A stretch of DNA of 14,632 bases from Proteobacteria bacterium UBA5122 (lineage in GTDB: Bacteria; Pseudomonadota; Gammaproteobacteria; Tenderiales; Tenderiaceae). A program made the position numbers and the translations under genes. Below are positions 1 through 5,498 of this stretch, piece after piece; the first letter of the stretch is position 1, and each line of letters starts with the position of its first letter. The stretch is taken from contig DHYU01000040.1 of the NCBI GenBank assembly GCA_002415485.1, forward strand, positions 11,475-26,106, in the 5' to 3' direction. Below the pieces are notes generated by a model. That model did not search any database. It had not been told where the DNA came from and saw only the letters and a list, made by a program, of their open reading frames with translations.

Positions 1-503
1 TCGAAAAACGCGGTGTCGTATTCATCGGCCTCAACGACGAAGAATGGTGCATTACCCAAACGCGCCGAGATGCCGAAATTGGCGGGCACGCCGCCGATCA
101 AAAAGCCGGGTTCGAGTTTGGCGTATTGCAGTATCCACGCCAGCATGCTCGAGGTGGTGGTCTTGCCATGCGTACCGGCCACGGCCAGCACCCAACGATC
201 CTTCAAGATGTAGTCGGCCAGAAATTGCGGGCCGGAGATATACGGCAGCCCACGGTCGAGCACGTATTCCACTGAGGGATTGCCGCGCGACATGGCATTG
301 CCGATGACGACCAGGTCAGGCGCCGGATCGAGTGGCGCAGGATCAAAGCCCTGATGCAGCGCGATGCCCTGCTCTTCGAGCTGGGTGCTCATCGGCGGAT
401 AGACGTTGGCATCGGAGCCGGTGACGGTATAACCCATTTGTCGTGCCAGGATGGCAATGCCACCCATAAAGGTGCCGCAGATGCCGAGGATATGAATATG
501 CAT
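1..503 (-). CDS. mpl: UDP-N-acetylmuramate:L-alanyl-gamma-D-glutamyl-meso-diaminopimelate ligase, N-terminal part
   Basis: Cytoplasmic Mur-ligase family enzyme that reattaches recycled tripeptide (L-Ala-gamma-D-Glu-meso-DAP) to UDP-MurNAc at the cost of ATP, feeding turned-over peptidoglycan back into wall synthesis. The gene runs off the left edge, so only about 167 residues are visible of a family that is usually near 450. Seen: a Mur N-terminal Rossmann start (MHIHILGICGTFMGG), then VTGSD near residue 30, the ATP-binding P-loop GTHGKTTTSSM at about 110-120, and EADEYDTAFF at about 158-167. The short distance from N terminus to P-loop and the opening MHIHILGICGTFMG favour Mpl over MurC. The start at 503 puts the protein at its canonical first residues. 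The leader in front is A-rich and has no clear Shine-Dalgarno. A 61-base gap separates it from the membrane-protein gene upstream, so the two may be co-transcribed. Confidence 0.94.
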   Translation of the reverse strand, partial: MHIHILGICGTFMGGIAILARQMGYTVTGSDANVYPPMSTQLEEQGIALHQGFDPAPLDPAPDLVVIGNAMSRGNPSVEYVLDRGLPYISGPQFLADYILKDRWVLAVAGTHGKTTTSSMLAWILQYAKLEPGFLIGGVPANFGISARLGNAPFFVVEADEYDTAFF

Positions 504-564
504 GGATTCGTTTCTTTAATTTGTTCTGTATTTGTTTCTTGGATTTATTTCTTGAATTTTTTAT

Positions 565-1083
565 CTACAGGGGCGCATCGGGAATAAACAGCGTGCGCAT
601 GATGCTCATCGAGATATACATGTAGCACAGGGCCACGACAAAGCCACCCCAAAATGGCAGCGCCAGCGCATGGCGCAGGATATGGGCCACGACCCCGAGG
701 TTCCAGCCCATGAGCATGATCAAACCAAAGGCCGAGAGGATGGCGGGGCTCTCCGGGCTGGCGTCTTGTTGAATCACCAACAGCGGTGCGGCAATGACGG
801 TGATGATGATATTGCTGCCGGCCAGCGCCATCACGGTTTTCAGCAGACGTTCGCCCTTGTCGCGCACCCACAGCGCCAAACGGGTGACGACGACCAGCGT
901 GATGGCATCGACCACACCGGACAACAGCGCCGGACCGATGCTGAGGGCCAGCGATGAGATCATGGCGCTGATGACGACATACAACAGCAGGGTCGACATC
1001 AGCAGTGGGTTGGAATACGGCAGGTCCTGCGGCGCGCGCCGCAACAAACACAATTCCGCGTACATTTTTAAGATGGTGAGCAT
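565..1083 (-). CDS. Predicted five-helix inner-membrane protein, function unknown
   Basis: I do not recognise the family. The 172-residue product is strongly hydrophobic, with likely membrane segments at about residues 27-48, 52-71, 84-104, 115-136 and 145-165. A short, basic, probably cytoplasmic head (about 1-25, with LLRRAP) precedes the first helix, and WVRDKGERLLK (about 72-82) forms a charged loop. There is no cleavable signal peptide and no catalytic motif I can name. A small Yip1-like or similar membrane domain is possible but not demonstrated. The start at 1083 is the first in-frame ATG; Met7 (at 1065) is an alternative, and neither has a strong ribosome-binding site. It lies 61 bases upstream of mpl on the same strand and 42 bases from the divergent cardiolipin synthase, which suggests an envelope-related role. 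An overlapping frame at 545-1051 is a shadow: this frame encodes coherent hydrophobic helices and the other does not. Confidence 0.75.
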   Translation of the reverse strand: MLTILKMYAELCLLRRAPQDLPYSNPLLMSTLLLYVVISAMISSLALSIGPALLSGVVDAITLVVVTRLALWVRDKGERLLKTVMALAGSNIIITVIAAPLLVIQQDASPESPAILSAFGLIMLMGWNLGVVAHILRHALALPFWGGFVVALCYMYISMSIMRTLFIPDAPL

Positions 1084-1125
1084 GGGCTTACGTTACCATA
1101 TTCCGATCAGACACCGGCAGCTTTG

Positions 1126-2289
1126 ATGGCGCGCATGACAACTGAGCACAGACCTTACCAATATCCGTGGCGGGACAGCAATCAGGCCCGGCTGCTGGTC
1201 GACGGCGAGCAGTATTTCCCGGCCATGCTGGCGGCCGTTGGCGGTGCACAGCGTTACATCGCGCTGGAGATGTACCTGGTGATCAGCGGCCGCGTGCTCG
1301 ATCAATTCATCGATGCCCTGCTGGCGGCCGCCGAACGTGGTGTTGAGGTGTTCCTGCTGCTCGACGACTACGGCGCGGGTGGCGTGTCGCCCCATGACCG
1401 TCAGCGCCTGCAACACCCACGCCTGCGGCTGGCCTTTTACAATCCTCTGCATTACGGCAGCCTGCGCCGCAGCCTGTTTCGCGATCACCGCAAGTTGTTG
1501 CTCATCGATGGCGAACGCGCCTTTATCGGCGGCACCGGCCTGTGCGATGCCTTCGATCAACGCTACACGCCGCTGGCCTGGCATGAGGTGATGCTGGAGC
1601 TGCAAGGGCCTTGTGTTGCCGATTGGCAGGCCCTGTTCTTCCATACCTGGCCGGGGGATGACGAACCCAGGTTGATTGAGGCGGTTCTCACTCAAGCATC
1701 TCCCGCCAGCAGTGGCGAGCTGCTCGGCCGGGTTGCCGTATCACAGCGTCACGACTGCCAGGAGATCAAACGCTCACTGCTCAAACGTATTCGCAACGCC
1801 GAGCATTGGGTGTGGATAGCCACCGCCTATTTTGTGCCTTCATGGAAGATCCGCCGTGCGCTACGCCAGGCGGCACGCCGCGGCGTGGACGTGCGCCTGC
1901 TGCTGCCCGGCCGCCACACCGATCACCCGGCGGTGCGCCATGCCGGACGCCGTTTTTATCACGGCCTGCTCAACAACGGTGTGCGCATCTTTGAATATCA
2001 GCCACGCTTCAATCACGCCAAGGTGTATGTGGCCGATCACTGGTGCTCCATCGGCTCGAGCAATATCGATCGCTGGAATCTGTTATGGAATCTTGAGGGC
2101 AATCAGGAGATCGATGATCAGGCCTTTGCCGCCACGGTGATGGAGGTCTTCAAACAGGACTTTCGCGACTGCCATGAGATCAAGAGCGAACAATGGCGAC
2201 TCCGGCCCTGGTATGCCCGTATTCAGGAATGGTTCTGGGGCCGGATCGACCTTGCACTGCAACGCCTGAGTAGTCGCTGGCGCAGATAA
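1126..2289 (+). CDS. Cardiolipin synthase B-like phospholipase D family protein
   Basis: Phospholipase D superfamily phosphatidyltransferase, expected at the inner membrane, making cardiolipin from phosphatidylglycerol plus a second phospholipid (ClsB type). Two complete HKD motifs are visible in 387 residues: HRKLLLID at about 121-128 (H121, K123, D128), followed by AFIGGTGLCDAF, and HAKVYVAD at about 297-304 (H297, K299, D304), followed by SIGSSNIDRWN. The paired motifs, the YFVPSWKIRRAL segment near 235-246, and the lack of N-terminal transmembrane helices match the ClsB/ClsC type rather than ClsA. Length is close to that of ClsB-type enzymes. The ATG at 1126 is preferred; a TTG directly before it and an ATG at 1135 are also in frame, and none has a strong Shine-Dalgarno. 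The gene ends 9 bases before the stop of the convergent small protein. Cardiolipin-synthase chemistry versus another PLD-family transfer cannot be settled from sequence alone. Confidence 0.92.
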   Translation: MARMTTEHRPYQYPWRDSNQARLLVDGEQYFPAMLAAVGGAQRYIALEMYLVISGRVLDQFIDALLAAAERGVEVFLLLDDYGAGGVSPHDRQRLQHPRLRLAFYNPLHYGSLRRSLFRDHRKLLLIDGERAFIGGTGLCDAFDQRYTPLAWHEVMLELQGPCVADWQALFFHTWPGDDEPRLIEAVLTQASPASSGELLGRVAVSQRHDCQEIKRSLLKRIRNAEHWVWIATAYFVPSWKIRRALRQAARRGVDVRLLLPGRHTDHPAVRHAGRRFYHGLLNNGVRIFEYQPRFNHAKVYVADHWCSIGSSNIDRWNLLWNLEGNQEIDDQAFAATVMEVFKQDFRDCHEIKSEQWRLRPWYARIQEWFWGRIDLALQRLSSRWRR

Positions 2290-2298
2290 CCTTAGGCG

Positions 2299-2505
2299 CT
2301 AGTGATGATAATGCACGTCCGTCCAACAGCGCGGCAGCGTCTCGCCCGACGGAAAATACAGATCGGCCTTACTGAATTGCGCCACATCCTGCATCTCTTC
2401 CCCGGCGTGAAACCGGCCGCTGACACCCGCGCGACTTGGGTCTATCAGCGCCACAAAGTCCAGCACTTCCACCAAATCACCTGATTTTTTGTCTTTTAAG
2501 TACAT
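2299..2505 (-). CDS. Small conserved-type protein, 68 residues, function unknown
   Basis: A compact soluble protein with no membrane segment or signal peptide. It opens MYLKDKKSGDLVEVLDF and ends PSGETLPRCWTDVHYHH. The pattern of a charged beta-strand start, GRFHAGEEMQD in the middle and PSGE-LPRCW at the end recalls a small uncharacterised gammaproteobacterial family as I remember it; no named function is offered. Support for it being real: a good ribosome-binding site (AAAGGA, 7 bases before ATG), its own divergent promoter region, non-random composition, and a tight convergent fit against the cardiolipin synthase (9 bases between stops). One Cys (in PRCW) and a His-rich tail (HYHH) are the only potential metal-ligand features. 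The overlapping plus-strand frame at 2302-2484 is judged a shadow. Confidence 0.75.
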   Translation of the reverse strand: MYLKDKKSGDLVEVLDFVALIDPSRAGVSGRFHAGEEMQDVAQFSKADLYFPSGETLPRCWTDVHYHH

Positions 2506-2511
2506 GGCCTT

Positions 2512-2517
2512 TTCCTT
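2512..2517 (-). promoter_or_regulatory. Ribosome-binding site of the 68-residue protein
   Basis: Read on the minus strand this is AAAGGA, within AGAAAGGAAAAGGCC immediately before the ATG at 2505. The AGGA core lies about 7 bases from the start, which is ideal spacing. It fixes the start and supports the small gene as real. Confidence 0.6.
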
Positions 2518-2538
2518 TCTGTCTAAGGTCCTAATTTA

Positions 2539-2566
2539 ATACTAGCCTCCCGACCGTCAGAGACAA
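2539..2566 (-). promoter_or_regulatory. Possible sigma70-type promoter for the 68-residue protein
   Basis: Minus-strand TTGTCT (2566-2561), a 16-base spacer and TAGTAT (2544-2539). Each hexamer matches the sigma70 consensus at 4 of 6 positions. Transcription would start near 2532, about 27 bases upstream of the ATG at 2505. Pattern-based and moderately weak. Confidence 0.3.
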
Positions 2567-2590
2567 GGCTGATTTTGTGTCCATTGCGGT

Positions 2591-2619
2591 TTGAGTTTCG
2601 GACGATCTGTTCCTAGAAT
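2591..2619 (+). promoter_or_regulatory. Probable sigma70-type promoter for the fructosamine-kinase-like gene
   Basis: TTGAGT (2591-2596), a 17-base spacer and TAGAAT (2614-2619), matching consensus at 4 of 6 and 5 of 6 positions with optimal spacing. Transcription would begin near 2626, leaving a leader of about 38 bases before the ATG at 2664. It sits back-to-back with the candidate promoter of the divergent small gene, so the two may influence each other. Confidence 0.42.
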
Positions 2620-2663
2620 GATTTTTCAACCACCTAATCAATCACCTAAATATTGGGGCCGCC

Positions 2664-3545
2664 ATGTCTATCTGGGATTCGATCTGTGCGCATATCAGCG
2701 AGACCCGCGGCGAACCCTTTCGCTGCCAAACACCACAGCCCGGCCGCGGCGGCTGCATCAATGACAGTTACATCCTGAACGATGATGAGCGTCGTTATTT
2801 CGTCAAACTCAATCGGCGTGAACTCGGCGATATGTTTGAGGCAGAGGCGGCAGGCTTAAACGAGATCGCCAACAGTCACAGCATCCGTGTACCGCAGGTG
2901 ATCTGCAGCGGCGAGGCGGCCGACGGGGCCTATCTGGTATTGGAATATCTGGCGTTTGGTCATGGCAATGATCGCAGCCATCATCAGCTCGGCTGCGATC
3001 TGGCACGCCTGCATCAACAGACCCAAGGGCAATTCGGCTGGTGGCGCAACAACACCATCGGCTCCACCACACAGATCAACACACCGAGCCACAGCTGGCC
3101 CGACTTCTGGCGTCAGCATCGCCTGCAGTTCCAGCTACAACTGGCGGCGCAAAATGGCTATCCGCAACTCTACCAAGAGGCGCACACGCTGCTGGATCGG
3201 CTGGAGGTATTCTTCGATGGCTACACGCCCCAGGCCTCGCTGCTGCATGGCGATTTATGGTCGGGCAACTATGCCTTCAGCGCCGAGGGTGAACCGGTGA
3301 TCTTTGATCCGGCGGTGTATTACGGTGATCGTGAAACCGATCTGGCGATGACGGAGCTATTCGGCGGTTTTCCACCGGCCTTTTATCATGCCTATCAACA
3401 GACCTGGCCGCTGGACGAGGGTTACAGTCGGCGTAAACACCTCTACAACCTCTATCACATCCTGAACCACGTCAATCTGTTCGGCGGTAGCTATGCGCAA
3501 CAGGCGCACACCATGATTCGTGATCTCAGCACGCTTTGCCGCTAG
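2664..3545 (+). CDS. Fructosamine kinase family protein (FN3K/YniA-like)
   Basis: Cytoplasmic kinase of the FN3K family, which phosphorylates sugar amines attached to protein lysines so that the glycation adduct falls off spontaneously. The 293-residue length is typical. Visible in order: a glycine-rich nucleotide loop with Cys, GRGGCIND (27-34); the ATP-site lysine in YFVKLNR (K48); a hinge at YLVLEYL (about 90-96); GCDLARLHQ (110-118); the catalytic loop HGDLWSGN (195-202, catalytic D197); and the metal-binding DPAVYYGDRETDLAM (215-229, D215). All key kinase positions are intact, so it should be active. The P-loop Cys31 matches the position known in this family as a redox switch. A sigma70-like promoter lies upstream and the gene converges on the VWA gene with 15 bases between. 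The physiological substrate in bacteria is not known from sequence. Confidence 0.93.
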   Translation: MSIWDSICAHISETRGEPFRCQTPQPGRGGCINDSYILNDDERRYFVKLNRRELGDMFEAEAAGLNEIANSHSIRVPQVICSGEAADGAYLVLEYLAFGHGNDRSHHQLGCDLARLHQQTQGQFGWWRNNTIGSTTQINTPSHSWPDFWRQHRLQFQLQLAAQNGYPQLYQEAHTLLDRLEVFFDGYTPQASLLHGDLWSGNYAFSAEGEPVIFDPAVYYGDRETDLAMTELFGGFPPAFYHAYQQTWPLDEGYSRRKHLYNLYHILNHVNLFGGSYAQQAHTMIRDLSTLCR

Positions 3546-3548
3546 CCC

Positions 3549-3566
3549 GTTCTATTGGTTCTATTG
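3549..3566. repeat. Perfect 9-base tandem duplication across the VWA-gene stop
   Basis: GTTCTATTG occurs twice head to tail between the convergent fructosamine-kinase and VWA genes. On the minus strand the unit carries the stop TAG of the VWA gene. Because 9 is a multiple of 3, the copy places a second in-frame TAG (3554-3552) three codons downstream of the first (3563-3561). Confidence 0.9.
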
Positions 3567-4346
3567 GAACTGCAGGCGCATCATGCGACCGCCGGTCTTT
3601 TCGGCCAGTGTGCGGTATTCATGATTGGTGAAGGGATTGGATTGACCGATGGGGATCGTGAACACCGGTGCCGGGATATCAAGGTAATAGATGCGATCAT
3701 CCGACGGCTCATCGCCGAGCAGGATGTAGGCCCCCGGCGCGCGGGCATTTTCGGCGGCATGGATGAAGGCGTCGCCGATGGTTTCATCACCGCCGACAAA
3801 CGGCGCACCGAGCATGAACTGGTCGAACATCTCGCCCATGGTCCCCTGATAGGTATCGGCCTTGCCATCGGCAAACCAGGTGATCGCGCTCAGATCCTTG
3901 CCGGAACGGATGGCTATCACCTTCAACACCGGGATCAAAAAGGTCGCCGCGCCGTGCATCGAGCCAGTGGTATCGATCACCATGTGGATGTCTTTGCCGG
4001 GCAGATCCTTTAGCCCTTGCACAAAGAGTTCAAAGTCCTTGCGCCCCGCGCCTGAGTCCAGGCCCACCGCATCCAGGATCTGATCAACCTGGGCCTCGGT
4101 GCTTTGCATGCTCTCCATCTGCGTCAGTTCGCGGTTGAGCCCCTCACTTTCGGCATAGGCGGCCTCCAGCTCGGTCTCCAGCTGTTCGATGCGCTCTGCC
4201 AGCTTGGGCAGTTTGATATCTTCTTTCAACCGCGTGGTGATCAGGATCAGGACCAACAGGAAGACAAAGGTCGCCAACATCAACAAGGCAACATCCGAGA
4301 AACTCTCGTGGATACTGGACTGTGGGCTGCGTTTGCGGATCTTCAT
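3561..4346 (-). CDS. MotB/ExbD-like single-helix membrane subunit with periplasmic VWA domain
   Basis: A 261-residue protein, apparently the force-transducing partner of the adjacent proton-channel subunit. Seen in order: a basic cytoplasmic head (MKIRKRSPQ); one membrane helix at about 19-38 (VALLMLATFVFLLVLILITT) preceded by Asp18 in SFSDVALLM, the place where MotB, ExbD and TolR carry their ion-binding Asp; a charged heptad-rich coiled coil at about 44-92; and a von Willebrand A domain at about 118-258. The VWA metal site (MIDAS) reads DTTGSM at 125-130 (D125, T127, S129), with GGDET (185-189) and LLGDEP (209-214, D212) in the usual later positions, so metal binding is plausible. Positive-inside topology puts the VWA domain in the periplasm, where MotB has OmpA-like and ExbD/TolR have their own folds. 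Its ATG overlaps the stop of the upstream channel gene by one base (TGATG). The ligand is unknown. Confidence 0.9.
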   Translation of the reverse strand: MKIRKRSPQSSIHESFSDVALLMLATFVFLLVLILITTRLKEDIKLPKLAERIEQLETELEAAYAESEGLNRELTQMESMQSTEAQVDQILDAVGLDSGAGRKDFELFVQGLKDLPGKDIHMVIDTTGSMHGAATFLIPVLKVIAIRSGKDLSAITWFADGKADTYQGTMGEMFDQFMLGAPFVGGDETIGDAFIHAAENARAPGAYILLGDEPSDDRIYYLDIPAPVFTIPIGQSNPFTNHEYRTLAEKTGGRMMRLQFQ

Positions 4347-5335
4347 CAGCGATCACGACGAAACAGTTCAACCAGCTTGAGCCACCAGGGACGCTTCATC
4401 GCGTAGAGGATGCGCATCTCATCGCGCAATACATTGCAGTACTCGCGATGGCGCTTGATCAACAACTCCAGCGGCTCGCCAGTTTCACCGGGCTTGGCAT
4501 TAAAGGCGCGGATCTCTTCACCCAGGCCGTGTACGGCGTCTTTCGATTCGCCCAGTGCGGAACGCAGCATGGCGACGTTTTTCTCGAGTGTCTCGATCTC
4601 CTTGTTGAGCGCACGCACTTCCTGATCGGGGGTTTGTACAAACTCAGTCGAGCAATACACCAGACAGATGCGCAGCATGTTGTCGTGCAGGCTCTCCACC
4701 CCGTGCTGATTAATCAGCGCGAACATGCGCAACAACACACCACCCAACACCGCACCCAACAGCGTCGTATAAAAGGCCGTGCCCATCCCCCCCATGGCCT
4801 GACGCAGGCCGAGCAGCAACATCTCCTGGTCATGACCGAGGGCGTTGAGTGAGCCGGTGAGACCGGTCAGGGTCAGGGTCAGGCCCATCACCGTGCCGAT
4901 CAGGCCCAGCGTAATCAACAGGTGGCCAATCAGCTCTACCGTGCGACTGATGCGTTCATACACGGCCAGTTCGACATTGAGCAGGGTCTCGACATCGGGT
5001 TCGCCGCGCACTTCCATCGTCGCCTTGATCGAATAAAAAAAACGATCCACGGCGCGACGTGACGACTTGATCTCGATGGCATGGATACCGCCGGCACGCG
5101 CCGTCTTTTCGAGTATCTGCGCCCGCAGCGCCTCGCGGGTGATCATCATCGTCAGCGCAAAACTGGCGACCAGCCCCATCGCAAACAGACCAAGGATCAA
5201 CCACGTGATACGGCTGGTGTCATCCTTGAGGAAACTCCAGACCTCGGTATCGCGGTACAAAGTGAGATAGACGACGATCGCCGCCGCGGCCCAAATGGTC
5301 CACATGATCAGCGTTCGAAAAGGCTGTTGGTTCAT
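4346..5335 (-). CDS. MotA/TolQ/ExbB-family proton channel subunit
   Basis: Inner-membrane ion-channel subunit of the stator superfamily, 329 residues. Likely helices: about 8-27, 43-64, 133-158 and 184-206, giving a four-helix MotA-like topology with a cytoplasmic loop (65-132) and a cytoplasmic tail. Family hallmarks are GLIGTVMGLTLTLTGLTG (144-161) and MGGMGTAFYTTLLGAVLGG (181-199). T148 and T191 align by eye with the pore-lining threonines of TolQ/ExbB. After the last helix comes a tail of about 120 residues with a coiled-coil stretch (EVRALNKEIETLEKNVAMLRSAL, about 239-261), ending in a basic WWLKLVELFRRDR. Members normally form pentamers around two copies of a one-helix partner; the coupled VWA gene supplies exactly that type of partner. 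The gene starts 163 bases after the sensor-kinase stop on the same strand. I found no convincing promoter in that gap, so read-through is possible. A Zorya ZorA-like role is conceivable, but other Zorya genes are absent here. Confidence 0.92.
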   Translation of the reverse strand: MNQQPFRTLIMWTIWAAAAIVVYLTLYRDTEVWSFLKDDTSRITWLILGLFAMGLVASFALTMMITREALRAQILEKTARAGGIHAIEIKSSRRAVDRFFYSIKATMEVRGEPDVETLLNVELAVYERISRTVELIGHLLITLGLIGTVMGLTLTLTGLTGSLNALGHDQEMLLLGLRQAMGGMGTAFYTTLLGAVLGGVLLRMFALINQHGVESLHDNMLRICLVYCSTEFVQTPDQEVRALNKEIETLEKNVAMLRSALGESKDAVHGLGEEIRAFNAKPGETGEPLELLIKRHREYCNVLRDEMRILYAMKRPWWLKLVELFRRDR

Positions 5336-5345
5336 CCCCTCCCCC
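5336..5345 (-). promoter_or_regulatory. Unusual G-rich ribosome-binding site abutting the channel-subunit ATG
   Basis: On the minus strand GGGGGAGGGG lies directly against the ATG at 5335. The GGAGG core ends only 2 bases from the start codon, closer than the usual 5-9. No other start codon is available in frame upstream, and the next Met (residue 11) lies inside the first predicted helix, so the start at 5335 still stands. Confidence 0.45.
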
Positions 5346-5498
5346 AGGGTTTGAGCACCGCGTCATGGCAGCGATGGATAGCATTATCGTTTTACGATCA
5401 CCACCTCCCTCCCCAGGGACGCGTTCGACACACACGCGCAGGCGGCAATCTTGTTTTGAAGAAGGCTAATATAACGCCGTTTGGGCAGAGTCGCCAGA

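Noticed and set aside
545..1051. 168-residue minus-strand frame overlapping the membrane protein
   Set aside because: It overlaps the frame that encodes five coherent hydrophobic helices, and its own translation is low-complexity R/H/G/A-rich.
2302..2484. 60-residue plus-strand frame opposite the 68-residue protein
   Set aside because: It lacks a ribosome-binding site. The minus-strand gene has good translation signals and a more protein-like sequence.
3555..4013. 152-residue plus-strand frame opposite the VWA domain
   Set aside because: It is antisense to a recognisable VWA domain and has no independent start signals.
5386..5398. Small palindrome ATCGT-TTT-ACGAT between the kinase and channel genes, considered as an operator or terminator
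   Set aside because: Five pairs with no T-run or second copy is within chance expectation for a gap of this size.
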